Source: Micromonospora sp. CCTCC AA 2012012 (GTDB lineage Bacteria > Actinomycetota > Actinomycetes > Mycobacteriales > Micromonosporaceae). Taken from it: DNA of 64,000 nucleotides. The stretch is from positions 5,146,001-5,210,000 of the forward strand of contig NZ_CP159342.1 of the NCBI RefSeq assembly GCF_040499845.1, written 5' to 3'. Shown here piece by piece: positions 54,819 to 63,966 of this stretch. Position 1 is the stretch's first letter, and every line of letters begins with the position of its first letter. A program made the position numbers and the translations under genes. The notes under the pieces are model-generated. The model did not search any database. It was not told the DNA's origin and worked only from the letters and a program-made list of their open reading frames with translations.

Positions 54819-55204
54819 CCGGCGTCCGGGTGACCGGCTTCGACCACCTGGTGCTCACCGTCGCCGACGTGGAGCGCGCGATCGACTTCTACTGCGGCAC
54901 GCTCGGGTTGGAGCCGGTCCGGGTCGACCAGTGGCAGGCCGGTGAGGTCCCGTTCCCGTCGGCACGGGTCGACTCCGGCACCATCATCGACCTGGTACGC
55001 GGTGACCGGGCCGGCGCCAACGTGGACCACCTCTGCCTGGTGGTCGAGCCGGTGGACTGGCAGCAGGTCATCGACGCGGGGGACTTCGAGGTGCTGGTGG
55101 GGCCGGTGCCGAGGTTCGGGGCCCGGGGCAGCGCCACCTCGATCTACGTCCGCGACCCGGACGGCAACACCGTCGAACTCCGCTGGTATCCGCAGGACAC
55201 CTGA
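54815..55204 (+). CDS. VOC-family protein (glyoxalase-like)
   Basis: A 129-residue vicinal-oxygen-chelate protein: GFDHLVLTVADVERAIDFYCGTLGLEPVR and the C-terminal VRDPDGNTVELRWYP, in which His and Glu bind metal. Single VOC module, likely dimeric. GTG 54815 overlaps the DUF1801 stop (GTGA), so the two are co-translated and possibly under the adjacent LysR regulator. No substrate evident. Confidence 0.86.
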   Translation: MTGVRVTGFDHLVLTVADVERAIDFYCGTLGLEPVRVDQWQAGEVPFPSARVDSGTIIDLVRGDRAGANVDHLCLVVEPVDWQQVIDAGDFEVLVGPVPRFGARGSATSIYVRDPDGNTVELRWYPQDT

Positions 55205-55250
55205 ACCGCTCCGGAGCGCGGCCGTCCCGGGTGGACGGTCGCCTCCGGGG

Positions 55251-55679
55251 CTACCCGACGAAGACGCAGAACGGGTGGCCGGCGGGGTCGGCGTACACCC
55301 GGAGGGGTTCCTCGGGGTCGTCGATGCGGTCGCGCAGCAACCGGCCGCCGAGGTGCAGGACGCGGTCGTGCTGCACCCGCAGCTCCTCGACCGAGGTGAC
55401 GGTCAGGTCCAGGTGCAGCTGCTGCGGCACCGGACCGTCCGGCCAGCTCGCCTCCGGCAGCCGCTCGACCTGCTGGAAGGCGATCTGCGGGGCGCCGTCC
55501 GGGGTGCGCAGCACGAGCCAGTCCCGGCCTCGCTCGTCCGGGTGGCCCGCTTCCGGTGGCTCGTCACCGGGTCGGTAGACCAGACCGAGCAGGGCCCGGT
55601 AGAACTCGGCCAGCGCCCTGGCGTCGGTGCAGTCGAGCACGACCTGACACAGCCGGGGCACGCTCTCCCGATCGACCAC
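55251..55679 (-). CDS. VOC-family protein
   Basis: A 142-residue VOC protein: CQVVLDCTDARALAEFYRALLGL, LHLDLTVTSVEELRVQHDRVLHLGGRLL and YADPAGHPFCVFVG. GTG 55679 was chosen because GGAGG lies eight bases upstream; ATG 55685 is only two bases from it. It is convergent with the upstream VOC gene. Bleomycin-resistance-like or dioxygenase roles are common in the family, but no substrate can be named. Confidence 0.8.
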   Translation of the reverse strand: MVDRESVPRLCQVVLDCTDARALAEFYRALLGLVYRPGDEPPEAGHPDERGRDWLVLRTPDGAPQIAFQQVERLPEASWPDGPVPQQLHLDLTVTSVEELRVQHDRVLHLGGRLLRDRIDDPEEPLRVYADPAGHPFCVFVG

Positions 55680-55847
55680 CCCCATCACCTCCGGGAGCCA
55701 TTCTGCCTCCGGGTGATCACCACCGCTCGGCTCACCGATGACGCCGTCGATCCCACGGGCGTGGCGGACGTGCCGGAGCAGAGAGACCTCCACGCAGCCG
55801 AACCCGCCCGCCCCCGGATCGAGTTGATCTCCATTAGCATCGGCGGC

Positions 55848-56582
55848 ATGACGACGCGGCTCGTGCAGATCAACATGAAGGCTCGGAACGACTCCGCGCT
55901 GGGCGCCTTCTGGGCGGAGGCGCTCGGCTGGGGGATCTCCAGCGAGGGACCCGGCGTGACCAACCTCGAACCCGAGGGCTTCGTCTATCCCGACCCCGTC
56001 GCCGTGTGCATCGACATCGTCGTCTCCCCGGAACCCAAGACGGTGAAGAACCGGGTGCACGTCGACCTCGCCACCACCTCGGCGGCGCATCACGCGGAGC
56101 TGGTCGGCCGCCTGCGCGAGCTGGGGGCCACCCTCGCCGACGTGGGCCAGGGCGACGTCCCGTGGACGGTCATGGCGGACCCGGAGGGCAACGAGTTCTG
56201 CGTGCTGGACTGGCGCGACCCGGTCCAGGACACCGGACCGATCGCCACCGTGGTGGTCGACTGCGCCGATCCACGAGGGATGGCCCGCTTCTGGGGCGAG
56301 GCGACGGACTGGACCGTGCACAAGGTGACCGACCAGAACGCGGTGCTGCGCTCCGCCAAGGGCGTCGGCCCGTACCTGCAGTTCCTCCGCACCCCCGACG
56401 TGAAGACCGGGTGGAACCGGGTCCACCTCGACGTCCGTCCCTATCCGGGCGACGACCTGGAGGCCGAGGCGGCCCGGCTGCGGGCTCTCGGTGCCACCGC
56501 CGTCGACCTGGAGCAGGAGGTCCCGTGGAAGGTCCTCGCCGACCCGGAGGGCAACGAGTTCTGCCTGCTCACCCCGGCCTGA
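55848..56582 (+). CDS. Double-domain VOC protein
   Basis: A 244-residue protein of two tandem VOC modules, each ending in a PEGNEFC(V/L)L strand (ADPEGNEFCVLDW and ADPEGNEFCLLTPA). The internal duplication makes a monomer act like the usual dimer. TAGCAT at 55835-55840 is seven bases before ATG 55848, indicating a leaderless start. It is followed by a terminator shared with the tRNA. Function unknown. Confidence 0.85.
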   Translation: MTTRLVQINMKARNDSALGAFWAEALGWGISSEGPGVTNLEPEGFVYPDPVAVCIDIVVSPEPKTVKNRVHVDLATTSAAHHAELVGRLRELGATLADVGQGDVPWTVMADPEGNEFCVLDWRDPVQDTGPIATVVVDCADPRGMARFWGEATDWTVHKVTDQNAVLRSAKGVGPYLQFLRTPDVKTGWNRVHLDVRPYPGDDLEAEAARLRALGATAVDLEQEVPWKVLADPEGNEFCLLTPA

Positions 56583-56603
56583 CGCCGGCCCTCTTCAACG
56601 CCG

Positions 56604-56642
56604 AAGGCCCTGGTCGGGACTGTCGTCCTGACCAGGGCCTTT
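56604..56642. terminator. Bidirectional terminator between VOC gene and tRNA-Gly
   Basis: Twelve-base arms AAGGCCCTGGTC and complement enclose a 14-base loop, between a convergent protein gene and tRNA gene. Confidence 0.8.
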
Positions 56643-56646
56643 CGCG

Positions 56647-56720
56647 TGGAGCGGGTGACGGGAATCGAACCCGCACTGTCAGCTTGGGAAGCTGATGTTC
56701 TGCCATTGAACTACACCCGC
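56647..56720 (-). tRNA. tRNA-Gly (anticodon CCC)
   Basis: The minus strand folds as a full cloverleaf: acceptor GCGGGTG/CACCCGC, D-arm with AGTTCAATGGCAGA, anticodon stem TCAGC/GCTGA with loop TTCCCAA (anticodon CCC, reading GGG), T-arm GTGCGGGTTCGATTCCCGTC, discriminator T and an encoded CCA. The tRNA is 71 bases without CCA. Confidence 0.94.
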
Positions 56721-56974
56721 AGGCGGCACCACTGTACCTGAGGTCACCAGCCCCGTGCACCCAGGTACCCCGGGGCGCGCCGACGCCCGACCGGGGGCGG
56801 CGAAACCTCGCCGACACGATCTTGAAATCACCGGCATGTGCCGAAGCACCGGAAAGTTTCACTGCGGCAACATATGACCGTTCTCAAATCTGTCTATGCG
56901 ATGTAACGTCTCCCACACGTTCTCAGCCACGGCGTGACATACCCCCTGTCATGCCGCCAGAAAGAGGTGGGCCC

Positions 56975-57958
56975 ATGGGACTCCGTCCCAACCTGCTGAC
57001 CCGGCGTACCGCCGGTGTCGCGTCGACGACCCTCGCGCTGCTGCTCAGCACCGCCGCGGTGGGCGTCCTTCCCGCTGCTTCCGCCTTCTCCGCCGCCCCC
57101 GCCGGGTCCTGCGCCCAGCCGACGGACGCACACTCGGACGCGCGGGTGAAGAAGGGTGGCACGACCAAGCTGGACCCGAACGCGCTGACCGCCAAGCAGG
57201 TCCGTGAGCGCGAGGCCGACCTCGCCGCCGCGCTGCGTGAGCGGGCGAACTTCCGGGCGGGCGCCGGTGCCACCACGCTCGCCACGGTGACCATCCCGGT
57301 CGTCGTGCACGTCATTCAGCGGGACACCACCCGGGCCGGCGGCAACATCCCGGACTCGCTGGTCACCGCGCAGATCGACGTGCTGAACAAGGCGTACAGC
57401 GGTGCCACCGGCGGTGCTCCGACGGCCTTCAGCTTCCAGCTCCAGAAGGTCCACCACGTCACCAACGCCGCGTGGTACCCGATCGTGAACGGCTCGACCG
57501 CCGAGCGGAACATGAAGACCGCGCTCCGCGAGGGCGGCAAGAACACCCTCAACATCTACCTCGGTGAGCTGAGCGACAGCCTGCTCGGCTGGGCGACCTT
57601 CCCGAAGCGCAAGCTGGACAGCATGGACGGCGTGGTCGCGCTGAACGAGTCGCTGCCGGGCGGGACCGCCACCAACTACAACGAGGGTGACACCGGCACC
57701 CACGAGATCGGCCACTGGCTGAACCTCTACCACACCTTCCAGGGCGGCTGCTCCGGCTCGGGTGACAGCGTCGGTGACACCCCGGCCGAGGGCTCGGCGG
57801 CGTACCAGTGCCCGACCGGGCGGGACACCTGCACCGCGACCGGCCTGGACCCGATCACCAACTTCATGGACTACACCTACGACTCCTGCATGTACCAGTT
57901 CACCCCTGGTCAGGCGAGCCGGATGCTGACCGCGTGGAACGCCTACCGCGCGGCGTAA
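56975..57958 (+). CDS. Secreted M43-family zinc metalloprotease
   Basis: A 327-residue secreted protease: a signal peptide (hydrophobic about 13-40), a charged propeptide-like segment (about 55-95), then the metzincin site [11 protein letters not shown] at 243-253 and the Met-turn NFMDY at 296-300; CGSGD and paired Cys fit pappalysin-type structure. ATG 56975 has AGAGG seven bases upstream; ATG 56951 in frame is the alternative. It is a single gene after a 250-base gap with only weak promoter-like bases, followed by a terminator. Confidence 0.9.
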   Translation: MGLRPNLLTRRTAGVASTTLALLLSTAAVGVLPAASAFSAAPAGSCAQPTDAHSDARVKKGGTTKLDPNALTAKQVREREADLAAALRERANFRAGAGATTLATVTIPVVVHVIQRDTTRAGGNIPDSLVTAQIDVLNKAYSGATGGAPTAFSFQLQKVHHVTNAAWYPIVNGSTAERNMKTALREGGKNTLNIYLGELSDSLLGWATFPKRKLDSMDGVVALNESLPGGTATNYNEGDTGTHEIGHWLNLYHTFQGGCSGSGDSVGDTPAEGSAAYQCPTGRDTCTATGLDPITNFMDYTYDSCMYQFTPGQASRMLTAWNAYRAA

Positions 57959-57974
57959 CCCCCAGCACGACAAC

Positions 57975-58005
57975 GGTGCCGGCCCCGTCGAACGGGGCCG
58001 GCACC
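57975..58005. terminator. Terminator between protease and PNPOx-fold genes
   Basis: Perfect 14-base arms GGTGCCGGCCCCGT and complement with a 3-base loop, between convergent genes. Confidence 0.83.
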
Positions 58006-58034
58006 GGCGTGTTTCCGGGCTCGGCGTGCGCGGC

Positions 58035-58580
58035 TCAGGCGGCCGTGCGGCGGGTGTCGAAGCCCCGCCGGCCACGCAGACCCTCGCCGGCGGCGATCGG
58101 GGACGCCGGAGCGGCTCCCCGGGGGTCGAGCCAGACCTGCACCGCGGGTCGGTCGTCAGCCGGGCGGATCCCGCCCTGGGCGCGGCGGGTCAGCATCGCC
58201 ACGTCGACGGTGAACTCGAAGAGCCGCCAGTCGACCCGGGGAGCGGCGCGGCCGATCTCGGCCAGTCGCGCCACCCGCGCGGGGTCGGTCACGAGACGGG
58301 CGTGACCGGCCACGTAGGCCTCGTCGTCGCTCTCCTCGGGCGGGAACGAGTGCAGCGCGTAGCGACCGTCGCGTTCGAGGTCACGGCGCTTGGGCGAGTC
58401 GACGACGAAGCAGTAGAGCCCATCGTCGGTGATGACCGGGGAGACCGGGTGGACGCGGGGCCCACCGTCGGCACGGACCGTGGCGAGATAGCCGAAGCCC
58501 GGCCCGTACTGCTGCATGAGAAGGCGGATCTCGTCGGCGAGGCGGGGCTCGTCGGCGGCGAATTCGGACCAGGAAGCCAT
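58035..58580 (-). CDS. Pyridoxamine 5'-phosphate oxidase-fold protein
   Basis: A 181-residue protein with the flavin/F420-binding split barrel: [63 protein letters not shown]. The typical KRxDL phosphate-contacting motif is present. TAGAAT at 58587-58592 ends six bases before ATG 58580, consistent with a leaderless mRNA. Members reduce or oxidise small molecules with F420 or FMN; the cofactor here is not determined. Confidence 0.86.
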   Translation of the reverse strand: MASWSEFAADEPRLADEIRLLMQQYGPGFGYLATVRADGGPRVHPVSPVITDDGLYCFVVDSPKRRDLERDGRYALHSFPPEESDDEAYVAGHARLVTDPARVARLAEIGRAAPRVDWRLFEFTVDVAMLTRRAQGGIRPADDRPAVQVWLDPRGAAPASPIAAGEGLRGRRGFDTRRTAA

Positions 58581-58670
58581 GCGGACATTCTATCGAACAC
58601 ACGTACGAACGCGCAGTCCGACACGCAGTCCGACACGCCACTCGCCGACACCGGTCGCTATGGTGTTCCG

Positions 58671-59249
58671 ATGCTGCTCTCCGACCGCGACCTGGTCTCC
58701 GAGATCAAGGCGGGCACGCTCGCGCTGGAGCCCTTCGAGCCGACGCTGGTGCAGCCGTCCAGCATCGACGTACGCCTGGACAAGCTCTTCCGGGTCTTCA
58801 ACAACCACCTCTACACGCACATCGACCCGGCGATGCAGCAGGACGACCTGACCTCGATGGTCGAGGTGCCCGAGGGGGAGCCGTTCGTGCTGCACCCGGG
58901 CGAGTTCGTGCTCGCCTCGACGCTCGAGGTGATCTCGCTGGGTGATCAGCTCGCCGGGCGACTGGAGGGCAAGTCCAGCCTGGGCCGGCTCGGGCTGCTC
59001 ACCCACTCCACCGCCGGCTTCATCGACCCGGGTTTCTCCGGGCACGTCACGCTGGAGCTGTCCAACGTGGCGAACCTGCCGATCACGCTCTGGCCCGGCA
59101 TGAAGATCGGCCAGCTCTGCATCTTCCGGCTCTCGTCGCCGGCCGAGCACCCGTACGGCTCCGCCGTCTACGGCTCGCGTTACCAGGGCCAGCGCGGCCC
59201 GACCCCGAGCCGCTCCTGGCAGAACTGGCGCACCTGGCCGATCCGCTGA
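58671..59249 (+). CDS. dcd: dCTP deaminase
   Basis: A 192-residue trimeric enzyme: [12 protein letters not shown] start, [49 protein letters not shown] and [18 protein letters not shown]. It converts dCTP to dUTP, or directly to dUMP in the bifunctional mycobacterial form, which the length of about 190 residues matches. TATGGT at 58659-58664 is six bases before ATG 58671, a leaderless pattern. Two 12-base direct repeats GCAGTCCGACAC lie upstream, near 58612-58636. Confidence 0.94.
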   Translation: MLLSDRDLVSEIKAGTLALEPFEPTLVQPSSIDVRLDKLFRVFNNHLYTHIDPAMQQDDLTSMVEVPEGEPFVLHPGEFVLASTLEVISLGDQLAGRLEGKSSLGRLGLLTHSTAGFIDPGFSGHVTLELSNVANLPITLWPGMKIGQLCIFRLSSPAEHPYGSAVYGSRYQGQRGPTPSRSWQNWRTWPIR

Positions 59250-59258
59250 CCGCGTCGG

Positions 59259-59291
59259 CGCGGGGCCCCTTCCAGGGGAAGGGACCCCGCG
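59259..59291. terminator. Terminator between dcd and NlpC/P60 gene
   Basis: A hairpin CGCGGGG-C-CCCTT with complementary arms around a CCAGGGG loop, between convergent genes. Confidence 0.75.
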
Positions 59292-59298
59292 TCACCCG

Positions 59299-60333
59299 TC
59301 AGCCGGGGCGGCCGTAGCTGTTGATCTGGCCGTCGTCGACGCGCTTCATGGTGATGGGCTTGCCGGACTGGGAGGCGTGCACCACCCAGCCGTCGCCGAC
59401 GTACATGCCGACGTGGTGCAGGTCGCTGTAGTAGAAGACCAGGTCACCGGGGCGCAGCTCACTGCGGCTGACCCGTCGGGTGACGTCGTGCTGCTGCCGC
59501 GCGTTGTGCGGCAGCGAGACGCCCGCCTTGTCCCAGGCGGCCATGGTCAGGCCGGAGCAGTCGAAGTGGTCCGGGCCGGCGGCGCCCCAGACATAGATCT
59601 TGCCGATCTGGGCGCAGGCGAACTTGACGGCGATCCCGGCGGGACCGCCCGGGTAGCCGGACGGGCAGGGTGCGGGCCGCAGCGGACCGCCGCCGCCGCT
59701 GCCGTACACCTTGAGCCGGAGCTTGCCGAGGCGGGCGATCTCGGCGTTGATCTGCTGCTTCTTCGCTCCGAGCTGGGCCTTGGTCCGGGCCAGCTGGGCG
59801 ACCATCTCGTCCAGCGGCTTCTTCTTCGCGGCCAACTGGTCGCGGAGGTCGACGACGGACCGCACCTCCTGCGCCTGGCGGTGCGCGAAGCGGTCGAGCA
59901 GCTCCAGGCCGGTCAGCACGTCGCCCGGTGAGCGGCTGCCGAGCAGCGCGTTCACCGTGCCCACGTTCTGACCCTTGTACGCCTCGGCGGCCAGCCCGCT
60001 GACCTGCCCCATGGCGAGGTCGACCTGGAGCTGGAGCGGGGCGATCTGCTTGGCGAGGGCGTCGGCCTGCCTGGTCTTGACCGCCAGGTCCTGACTGGTG
60101 GCGTTGTACTGCTCGATGACCGGTTCGAGCTTTTCCCAGTCCTGGTCGATCTGACGTTCGATCTCGGTGACCGAGGGTTCGGCGTGGGCCGCCGTGGCGC
60201 CGCCGGTCAGGACGACCGCGGTGCCGGCCAGGGCGGCGAGGAGGGTGGTGAAGCGGGACCAGCGTGGGCGCGGCGCAGCCGTCATCCGGTCGACCGACCG
60301 GACCGACGGTCGCCGCGGGGCATGGTGTGCCAC
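59299..60333 (-). CDS. NlpC/P60 peptidoglycan endopeptidase under c-di-AMP riboswitch
   Basis: The product is 344 residues: a signal peptide (hydrophobic about 29-45, cleavage near AHA), a long coiled-coil (about 55-205) and a C-terminal NlpC/P60 domain with DHFDCSGLTMAAW (catalytic Cys), LHHVGMYVGDGWVVHAS (catalytic His pair). It cuts cross-linked stem peptides in peptidoglycan, like RipA/Mycobacterium and Streptomyces homologs. GTG 60333 has AAGGAG twelve bases upstream; ATG 60285 is an alternative. Its mRNA carries a ydaO-type riboswitch (60356-60477). Confidence 0.92.
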   Translation of the reverse strand: MAHHAPRRPSVRSVDRMTAAPRPRWSRFTTLLAALAGTAVVLTGGATAAHAEPSVTEIERQIDQDWEKLEPVIEQYNATSQDLAVKTRQADALAKQIAPLQLQVDLAMGQVSGLAAEAYKGQNVGTVNALLGSRSPGDVLTGLELLDRFAHRQAQEVRSVVDLRDQLAAKKKPLDEMVAQLARTKAQLGAKKQQINAEIARLGKLRLKVYGSGGGGPLRPAPCPSGYPGGPAGIAVKFACAQIGKIYVWGAAGPDHFDCSGLTMAAWDKAGVSLPHNARQQHDVTRRVSRSELRPGDLVFYYSDLHHVGMYVGDGWVVHASQSGKPITMKRVDDGQINSYGRPG

Positions 60334-60355
60334 CGGGCTTCCGTACTCCTTCTTC

Positions 60356-60477
60356 GTGACCGCCTACCGGGTTAGCTGACGGGTTCGGGCGGGAAGGGAG
60401 CCGCCCTACCGCAGTGCTGCGGATTCACCCCGGTTACCTGGGTCCCCGGTTCGCCCGGAGGCGACTCGGCGGTGTCC
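60356..60477 (-). ncRNA. c-di-AMP (ydaO/yuaA-type) riboswitch
   Basis: Conserved elements on the minus strand in order: CGAACCGGGGACCCAGGTAA, GGGGTGAATCCGC, the AGGGCGGCTCCCTTCCCGCCC core with CGAACCCGTCAGCTAACC, then GTAGGC. A closing stem pairs ACCGCC (60468-60473) with GGCGGT (60359-60364). This matches the known riboswitch before rpf and nlpC/P60 genes in actinomycetes. Only 25 bases separate it from GTG 60333, so translational control or a fold-coupled terminator within it is likely. Confidence 0.92.
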
Positions 60478-60527
60478 GACCGTGACCCCCCGGGTTGGAC
60501 GGTCCAGTTTCCGGTCGACGATTGACC

Positions 60528-60557
60528 AGAGTAGAGATGGCCGTTATCGATCCGCAA
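60528..60557 (-). promoter_or_regulatory. Promoter of riboswitch-controlled NlpC/P60 gene
   Basis: Minus-strand -35 TTGCGG (60552-60557) and -10 TACTCT (60528-60533) with 18-base spacing, about 50 bases before the riboswitch. Confidence 0.6.
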
Positions 60558-60714
60558 CCCGCGACGCCGTGACACTCCGTACCTGTTCCGCCGGGTCGAC
60601 CGGACTCGATGAAGGATTCTTTCATGCAACATCATTAAGCGGAAAGTATTGACCCGAGGCGGTGCCCGGGGCGAGGGTGAGCACGCAGTGACCCCCGTCG
60701 GACCTGGAGGTTCC

Positions 60715-62751
60715 ATGCACCTCACCCCCGTTCCACCGCGCGCACGGATCGTGCTCGCCACCGCCGTGGCGGCGGCCACCGTCCTGCTCGTCACCGGACC
60801 GGTCGTCGCCGACCCCGCCACCGCGGGGACCACCGAACCCACCGACCGCCAGCAGCAGTACGCGGCAGCCGCCGCCGAGTACGGCGTACCGGAGAGCGTT
60901 CTGCTCGGCGTCTCCTACCTCGAATCCCGCTGGGACACCCACCCCGGCCAGCCGAGCACCAGCGGCGGCTACGGCCCCATGCACCTGACCGACGCCGCGC
61001 AGGTCGCCGCCACCCCGTCCAGCTCGCACGTCGACGAGAACGAGGACCCCCGGGGCGACGAGTCCCGCCCGCTGACCGTCGACACCGCCGCTGCGGCCGA
61101 GCCGGCCGGCGACCTGCTGCCGTCGGCGTCCCTGCAGACCCTCGACGCGGCTGCCGCGCTCACCGGCGTGGCCGAGGAGACGCTGCGCGACGACGCCGCC
61201 GCCAACATCCGTGGCGGGGCGGCGCTGCTCGCGTCGTACCAGAGGGCGCTGGCCGCGCCGGTCGGTGCCGGCAGCGACCCGGCGGCCTGGTACGGCGCGG
61301 TGGCCCGGTACTCCGGCGCGGACACCGAGGACGCCGCGGCGGCCTTCGCCGACGAGGTGTACGACCAGATCGGCCTCGGCGCGACCCGGACCACCGACGA
61401 CGGGCAGCGGGTCACCCTCGCCGCCGTCGCGGTGACGCCGGACGAGTCCGGCCTGCACAAGCTGGGACTGCGCCGGGCCGAACGGCCGGACGGCCTGGAG
61501 TGCCCGGTCCGCCTCGCCTGCGAGTGGATCCCCGCGCCCTACGAGAAGTACGGCCCGAACCCGGGCGACTACGGCAACCACGACCTCGGTGAGCGGCCGG
61601 CGCAGCAGAAGATCGAGTACATCGTCATCCACGACACCGAGGGCTACTTCGGCCCGAGCGTCAAGCTGGTGCAGACGAAGACCTACCTGGGCTGGCACTA
61701 CACGCTGCGCTCGGTGGACGGCTACGTCGCCCAGCACATCAAGGCCAAGGACGTCGGCTGGCACGCCGGCAACTGGTACGTCAACGCGAAGTCGATCGGC
61801 ATCGAGCACGAGGGCTTCGCCGGCCACGGCACCTGGTACACCGAGGCGATGTACCGGACCTCGGCGAAGCTGGTCCGGCACCTGGCGCTGCGGTTCCAGA
61901 TCCCGCTGGACCGGCAGCACATCCTCGGCCACGACAACGTCCCCGGCACCACCGCCGGCACGGTGGCCGGCATGCACTGGGACCCGGGGCCCTACTGGGA
62001 CTGGTCGCACTACTTCGACCTGATGAAGGCGCCGTTCCGGGGCACCGGCACCGCGCACACCGGCCTGGTCACCATCGACCCGGACTACGCCACCAACCAG
62101 CCCGCCTTCACCGGCTGCAACCAGCAGCCGCCCGGCGTGCCGAAGCCGACCCCGCCGGCCGCCCCGTGCCCGCTGCGCGGCTCCTCGGCGGTCGTCCTGC
62201 GCACCGCGCCGAGCCCGGACGCGCCGCTGGTCAACGACCGGGGCCTGCGGCCCAACGGCACGCCGGACACCATGTACATCTCCGACCACGGCGCCCGTGC
62301 CTCCGCCGGCCAGACGTACGCCCTCGCGGGTGTGCAGGGTGACTGGACCGCGATCTGGTACCTCGGCCAGCGCGCGTGGTTCCTCAACCCGCCCACCGCG
62401 CCGACGGCGACCTGGGCGCAGGGCTTCGTGGTCACCCCGAAGCCCGGCCGCGCCAGCATCCCGGTGTACGGGCGGGCCTACCCGGAACGGGAGGCGTACC
62501 CGGCGACCATCCCGTACCAGTCGATCTCGCCGTTGCAGTACACCTTCGCCGCCGGCCAGCGGTACGCGCTCGGCGGGATCGTCCCCGGCGAGTACTACCG
62601 GGCGGTCTCCTTCGACGGCTCCGCCCCCGGTGACCGCACCGTGGTCCGCGGCACCAACCGGTACGTCCAGATCCAGTTCGGCCACCGGGTGATGTTCGCG
62701 AACCTGGACGACGTGCTGATCCTGCCCGCCGCGGTCGGCACCCCGCAGTAG
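60715..62751 (+). CDS. Exported N-acetylmuramoyl-L-alanine amidase with lysozyme-like domain
   Basis: The product is 678 residues: signal peptide (about 10-32); a lysozyme/SLT-like domain (about 48-215) with YGVPESVLLGVSYLESRW, Glu70 being the likely catalytic residue; an amidase_2/PGRP domain (about 300-450) with IHDTEGY and LGHDNVPG as zinc ligands; then about 200 residues of SH3-like or beta repeats. GGAGG four bases before ATG 60715 sets the start. It is divergent from the riboswitch NlpC gene. Both cell-wall glycan and amide bonds may be cut. Confidence 0.88.
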   Translation: MHLTPVPPRARIVLATAVAAATVLLVTGPVVADPATAGTTEPTDRQQQYAAAAAEYGVPESVLLGVSYLESRWDTHPGQPSTSGGYGPMHLTDAAQVAATPSSSHVDENEDPRGDESRPLTVDTAAAAEPAGDLLPSASLQTLDAAAALTGVAEETLRDDAAANIRGGAALLASYQRALAAPVGAGSDPAAWYGAVARYSGADTEDAAAAFADEVYDQIGLGATRTTDDGQRVTLAAVAVTPDESGLHKLGLRRAERPDGLECPVRLACEWIPAPYEKYGPNPGDYGNHDLGERPAQQKIEYIVIHDTEGYFGPSVKLVQTKTYLGWHYTLRSVDGYVAQHIKAKDVGWHAGNWYVNAKSIGIEHEGFAGHGTWYTEAMYRTSAKLVRHLALRFQIPLDRQHILGHDNVPGTTAGTVAGMHWDPGPYWDWSHYFDLMKAPFRGTGTAHTGLVTIDPDYATNQPAFTGCNQQPPGVPKPTPPAAPCPLRGSSAVVLRTAPSPDAPLVNDRGLRPNGTPDTMYISDHGARASAGQTYALAGVQGDWTAIWYLGQRAWFLNPPTAPTATWAQGFVVTPKPGRASIPVYGRAYPEREAYPATIPYQSISPLQYTFAAGQRYALGGIVPGEYYRAVSFDGSAPGDRTVVRGTNRYVQIQFGHRVMFANLDDVLILPAAVGTPQ

Positions 62752-62765
62752 CCGACCCACGACGA

Positions 62766-62800
62766 CGAAGGCCCCCGCTCGCTGCGAGCGGGGGCCTTCG
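62766..62800. terminator. Terminator between amidase and second NlpC/P60 gene
   Basis: Perfect 15-base arms CGAAGGCCCCCGCTC and complement around GCTGC, between convergent genes. Confidence 0.85.
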
Positions 62801-62813
62801 TGCGCGGCAGGGA

Positions 62814-63827
62814 TCAGGTGACCCGGCGGAAGCCGGCGACCGGCATGTAGGCGATCTTCGTGACCTGGACCGGCTTGCCGGTCCGGGGAGCGTGGATCAT
62901 CATGCCGTCGCCGAGGTAGAGGCCGACGTGGTGCAGGTCGCTGAAGAAGAAAACCAGGTCGCCGGGGCGGGCGTCGTCGCGGGAGACCGCCTTGCCCTCG
63001 TTCCACTGGGCGCCGGTGAAGTGGGTCAGATAGATGCCGGCCGCCTTGTAGGCGTACTGGGTGAGGCCGGAGCAGTCGAACGAACTCGGGCCGGTGGCAC
63101 CCCAGACGTACGGGTCGCCGACCTGCTGGCACGCGACGCGGATCGCGGTCTGCGCGGCACTGCTCACCACCCCGTTGATGGTCGGGCAGCCGGTGACCTT
63201 CACCGTGGTCTTCGGCAGCGAGGCGGTCAGCCGCTTGATCTCGGCGTCGATCTGCTTCTTCTTCGCCGCCAGCTCGTTCTGCTGCTTGATCTGGGTCTCG
63301 ATCAGCGCGTCGAGCTTCCGCTTCTGCCGGTTGAACTTGTCCCGGATGGCGAGCACGCCGGCGACCTGCTTGCGCTGCTGCGCGGCCAGCCGGTCGAGGA
63401 TGGTGAGCTGCTCGGTGAGCGTGCCGGGCTTGGCGTCGACCAGCAGCGCGCCCAGCTCCTGCGACGGGCCCTGCATGTAGTAGTGCGAGGCGAGGTCGCC
63501 CACCCGGTTCATGGCGAGGGTCGACTCCAGCTCCAGCGGAGCCATCTTCTGCTCGAGTTCGGTCGACTTCTGCTTGTTGACCTTCAGCTCGGCGCGGACC
63601 TTGTTGTAGTCCTCGATGGTGGGCTCCAACTGCTCCCACTGCTTGTCGATCTGGGCCTCGATCTCGTCCACCGAGGGCGGCGCCGCGTGCGCGGGCGCGA
63701 CGGCCACCCCGGCGCCGACCGCGACGGCCGCGACCAGGGTGAGCAGACGGTGTACGACCCGGCGCACGCCGACCCGCCGGGTGAGCGGCGAGATCGGGGC
63801 GTGACGATGAGGGGGCATGGTTGCCAC
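62814..63827 (-). CDS. NlpC/P60 peptidoglycan endopeptidase, second paralog
   Basis: The product is 337 residues, same plan as 59299-60333: signal peptide (about 22-43, cleavage AHA), coiled-coil to about 210, and an NlpC/P60 domain with SSFDCSGLTQYAYKAAG, LHHVGLYLGDGMMIHAP. Two cysteines near 218 and 241 could form a disulfide. GTG 63827 has AAGGAG nine bases upstream; GTG 63833 and ATG 63818 are alternatives. No riboswitch is present; the promoter is at 63914-63942. Confidence 0.9.
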   Translation of the reverse strand: MATMPPHRHAPISPLTRRVGVRRVVHRLLTLVAAVAVGAGVAVAPAHAAPPSVDEIEAQIDKQWEQLEPTIEDYNKVRAELKVNKQKSTELEQKMAPLELESTLAMNRVGDLASHYYMQGPSQELGALLVDAKPGTLTEQLTILDRLAAQQRKQVAGVLAIRDKFNRQKRKLDALIETQIKQQNELAAKKKQIDAEIKRLTASLPKTTVKVTGCPTINGVVSSAAQTAIRVACQQVGDPYVWGATGPSSFDCSGLTQYAYKAAGIYLTHFTGAQWNEGKAVSRDDARPGDLVFFFSDLHHVGLYLGDGMMIHAPRTGKPVQVTKIAYMPVAGFRRVT

Positions 63828-63913
63828 CGGCACCGACTCCTTTTGCGACCGGCCGCCGGGCGCCTCGCGAGGGGGGAAGGGCGAGACAGACGAGCCACAG
63901 CGACCGGTGCCCC

Positions 63914-63942
63914 ACATTAGGGAAGGCCGCGAGCGGAATCAA
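63914..63942 (-). promoter_or_regulatory. Promoter of second NlpC/P60 gene
   Basis: Minus strand -35 TTGATT (63937-63942) and -10 TAATGT (63914-63919) with 17-base spacing, about 90 bases before GTG 63827. Confidence 0.65.
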
Positions 63943-63966
63943 GGTGACCTTTTGTTCAATCACGTC

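Noticed and set aside
57701..57733. Asn in place of Gly in the metalloprotease motif [11 protein letters not shown]
   Set aside because: Variants with Asn at this position occur in M43-type proteases, and the third His and Met-turn are intact, so I do not treat it as a defect.
60622..63963. A 1,113-residue minus-strand frame spanning the amidase gene
   Set aside because: The amidase on the plus strand has a signal peptide and recognisable catalytic motifs. The minus frame shows neither and overlaps the second NlpC/P60 gene in another frame.
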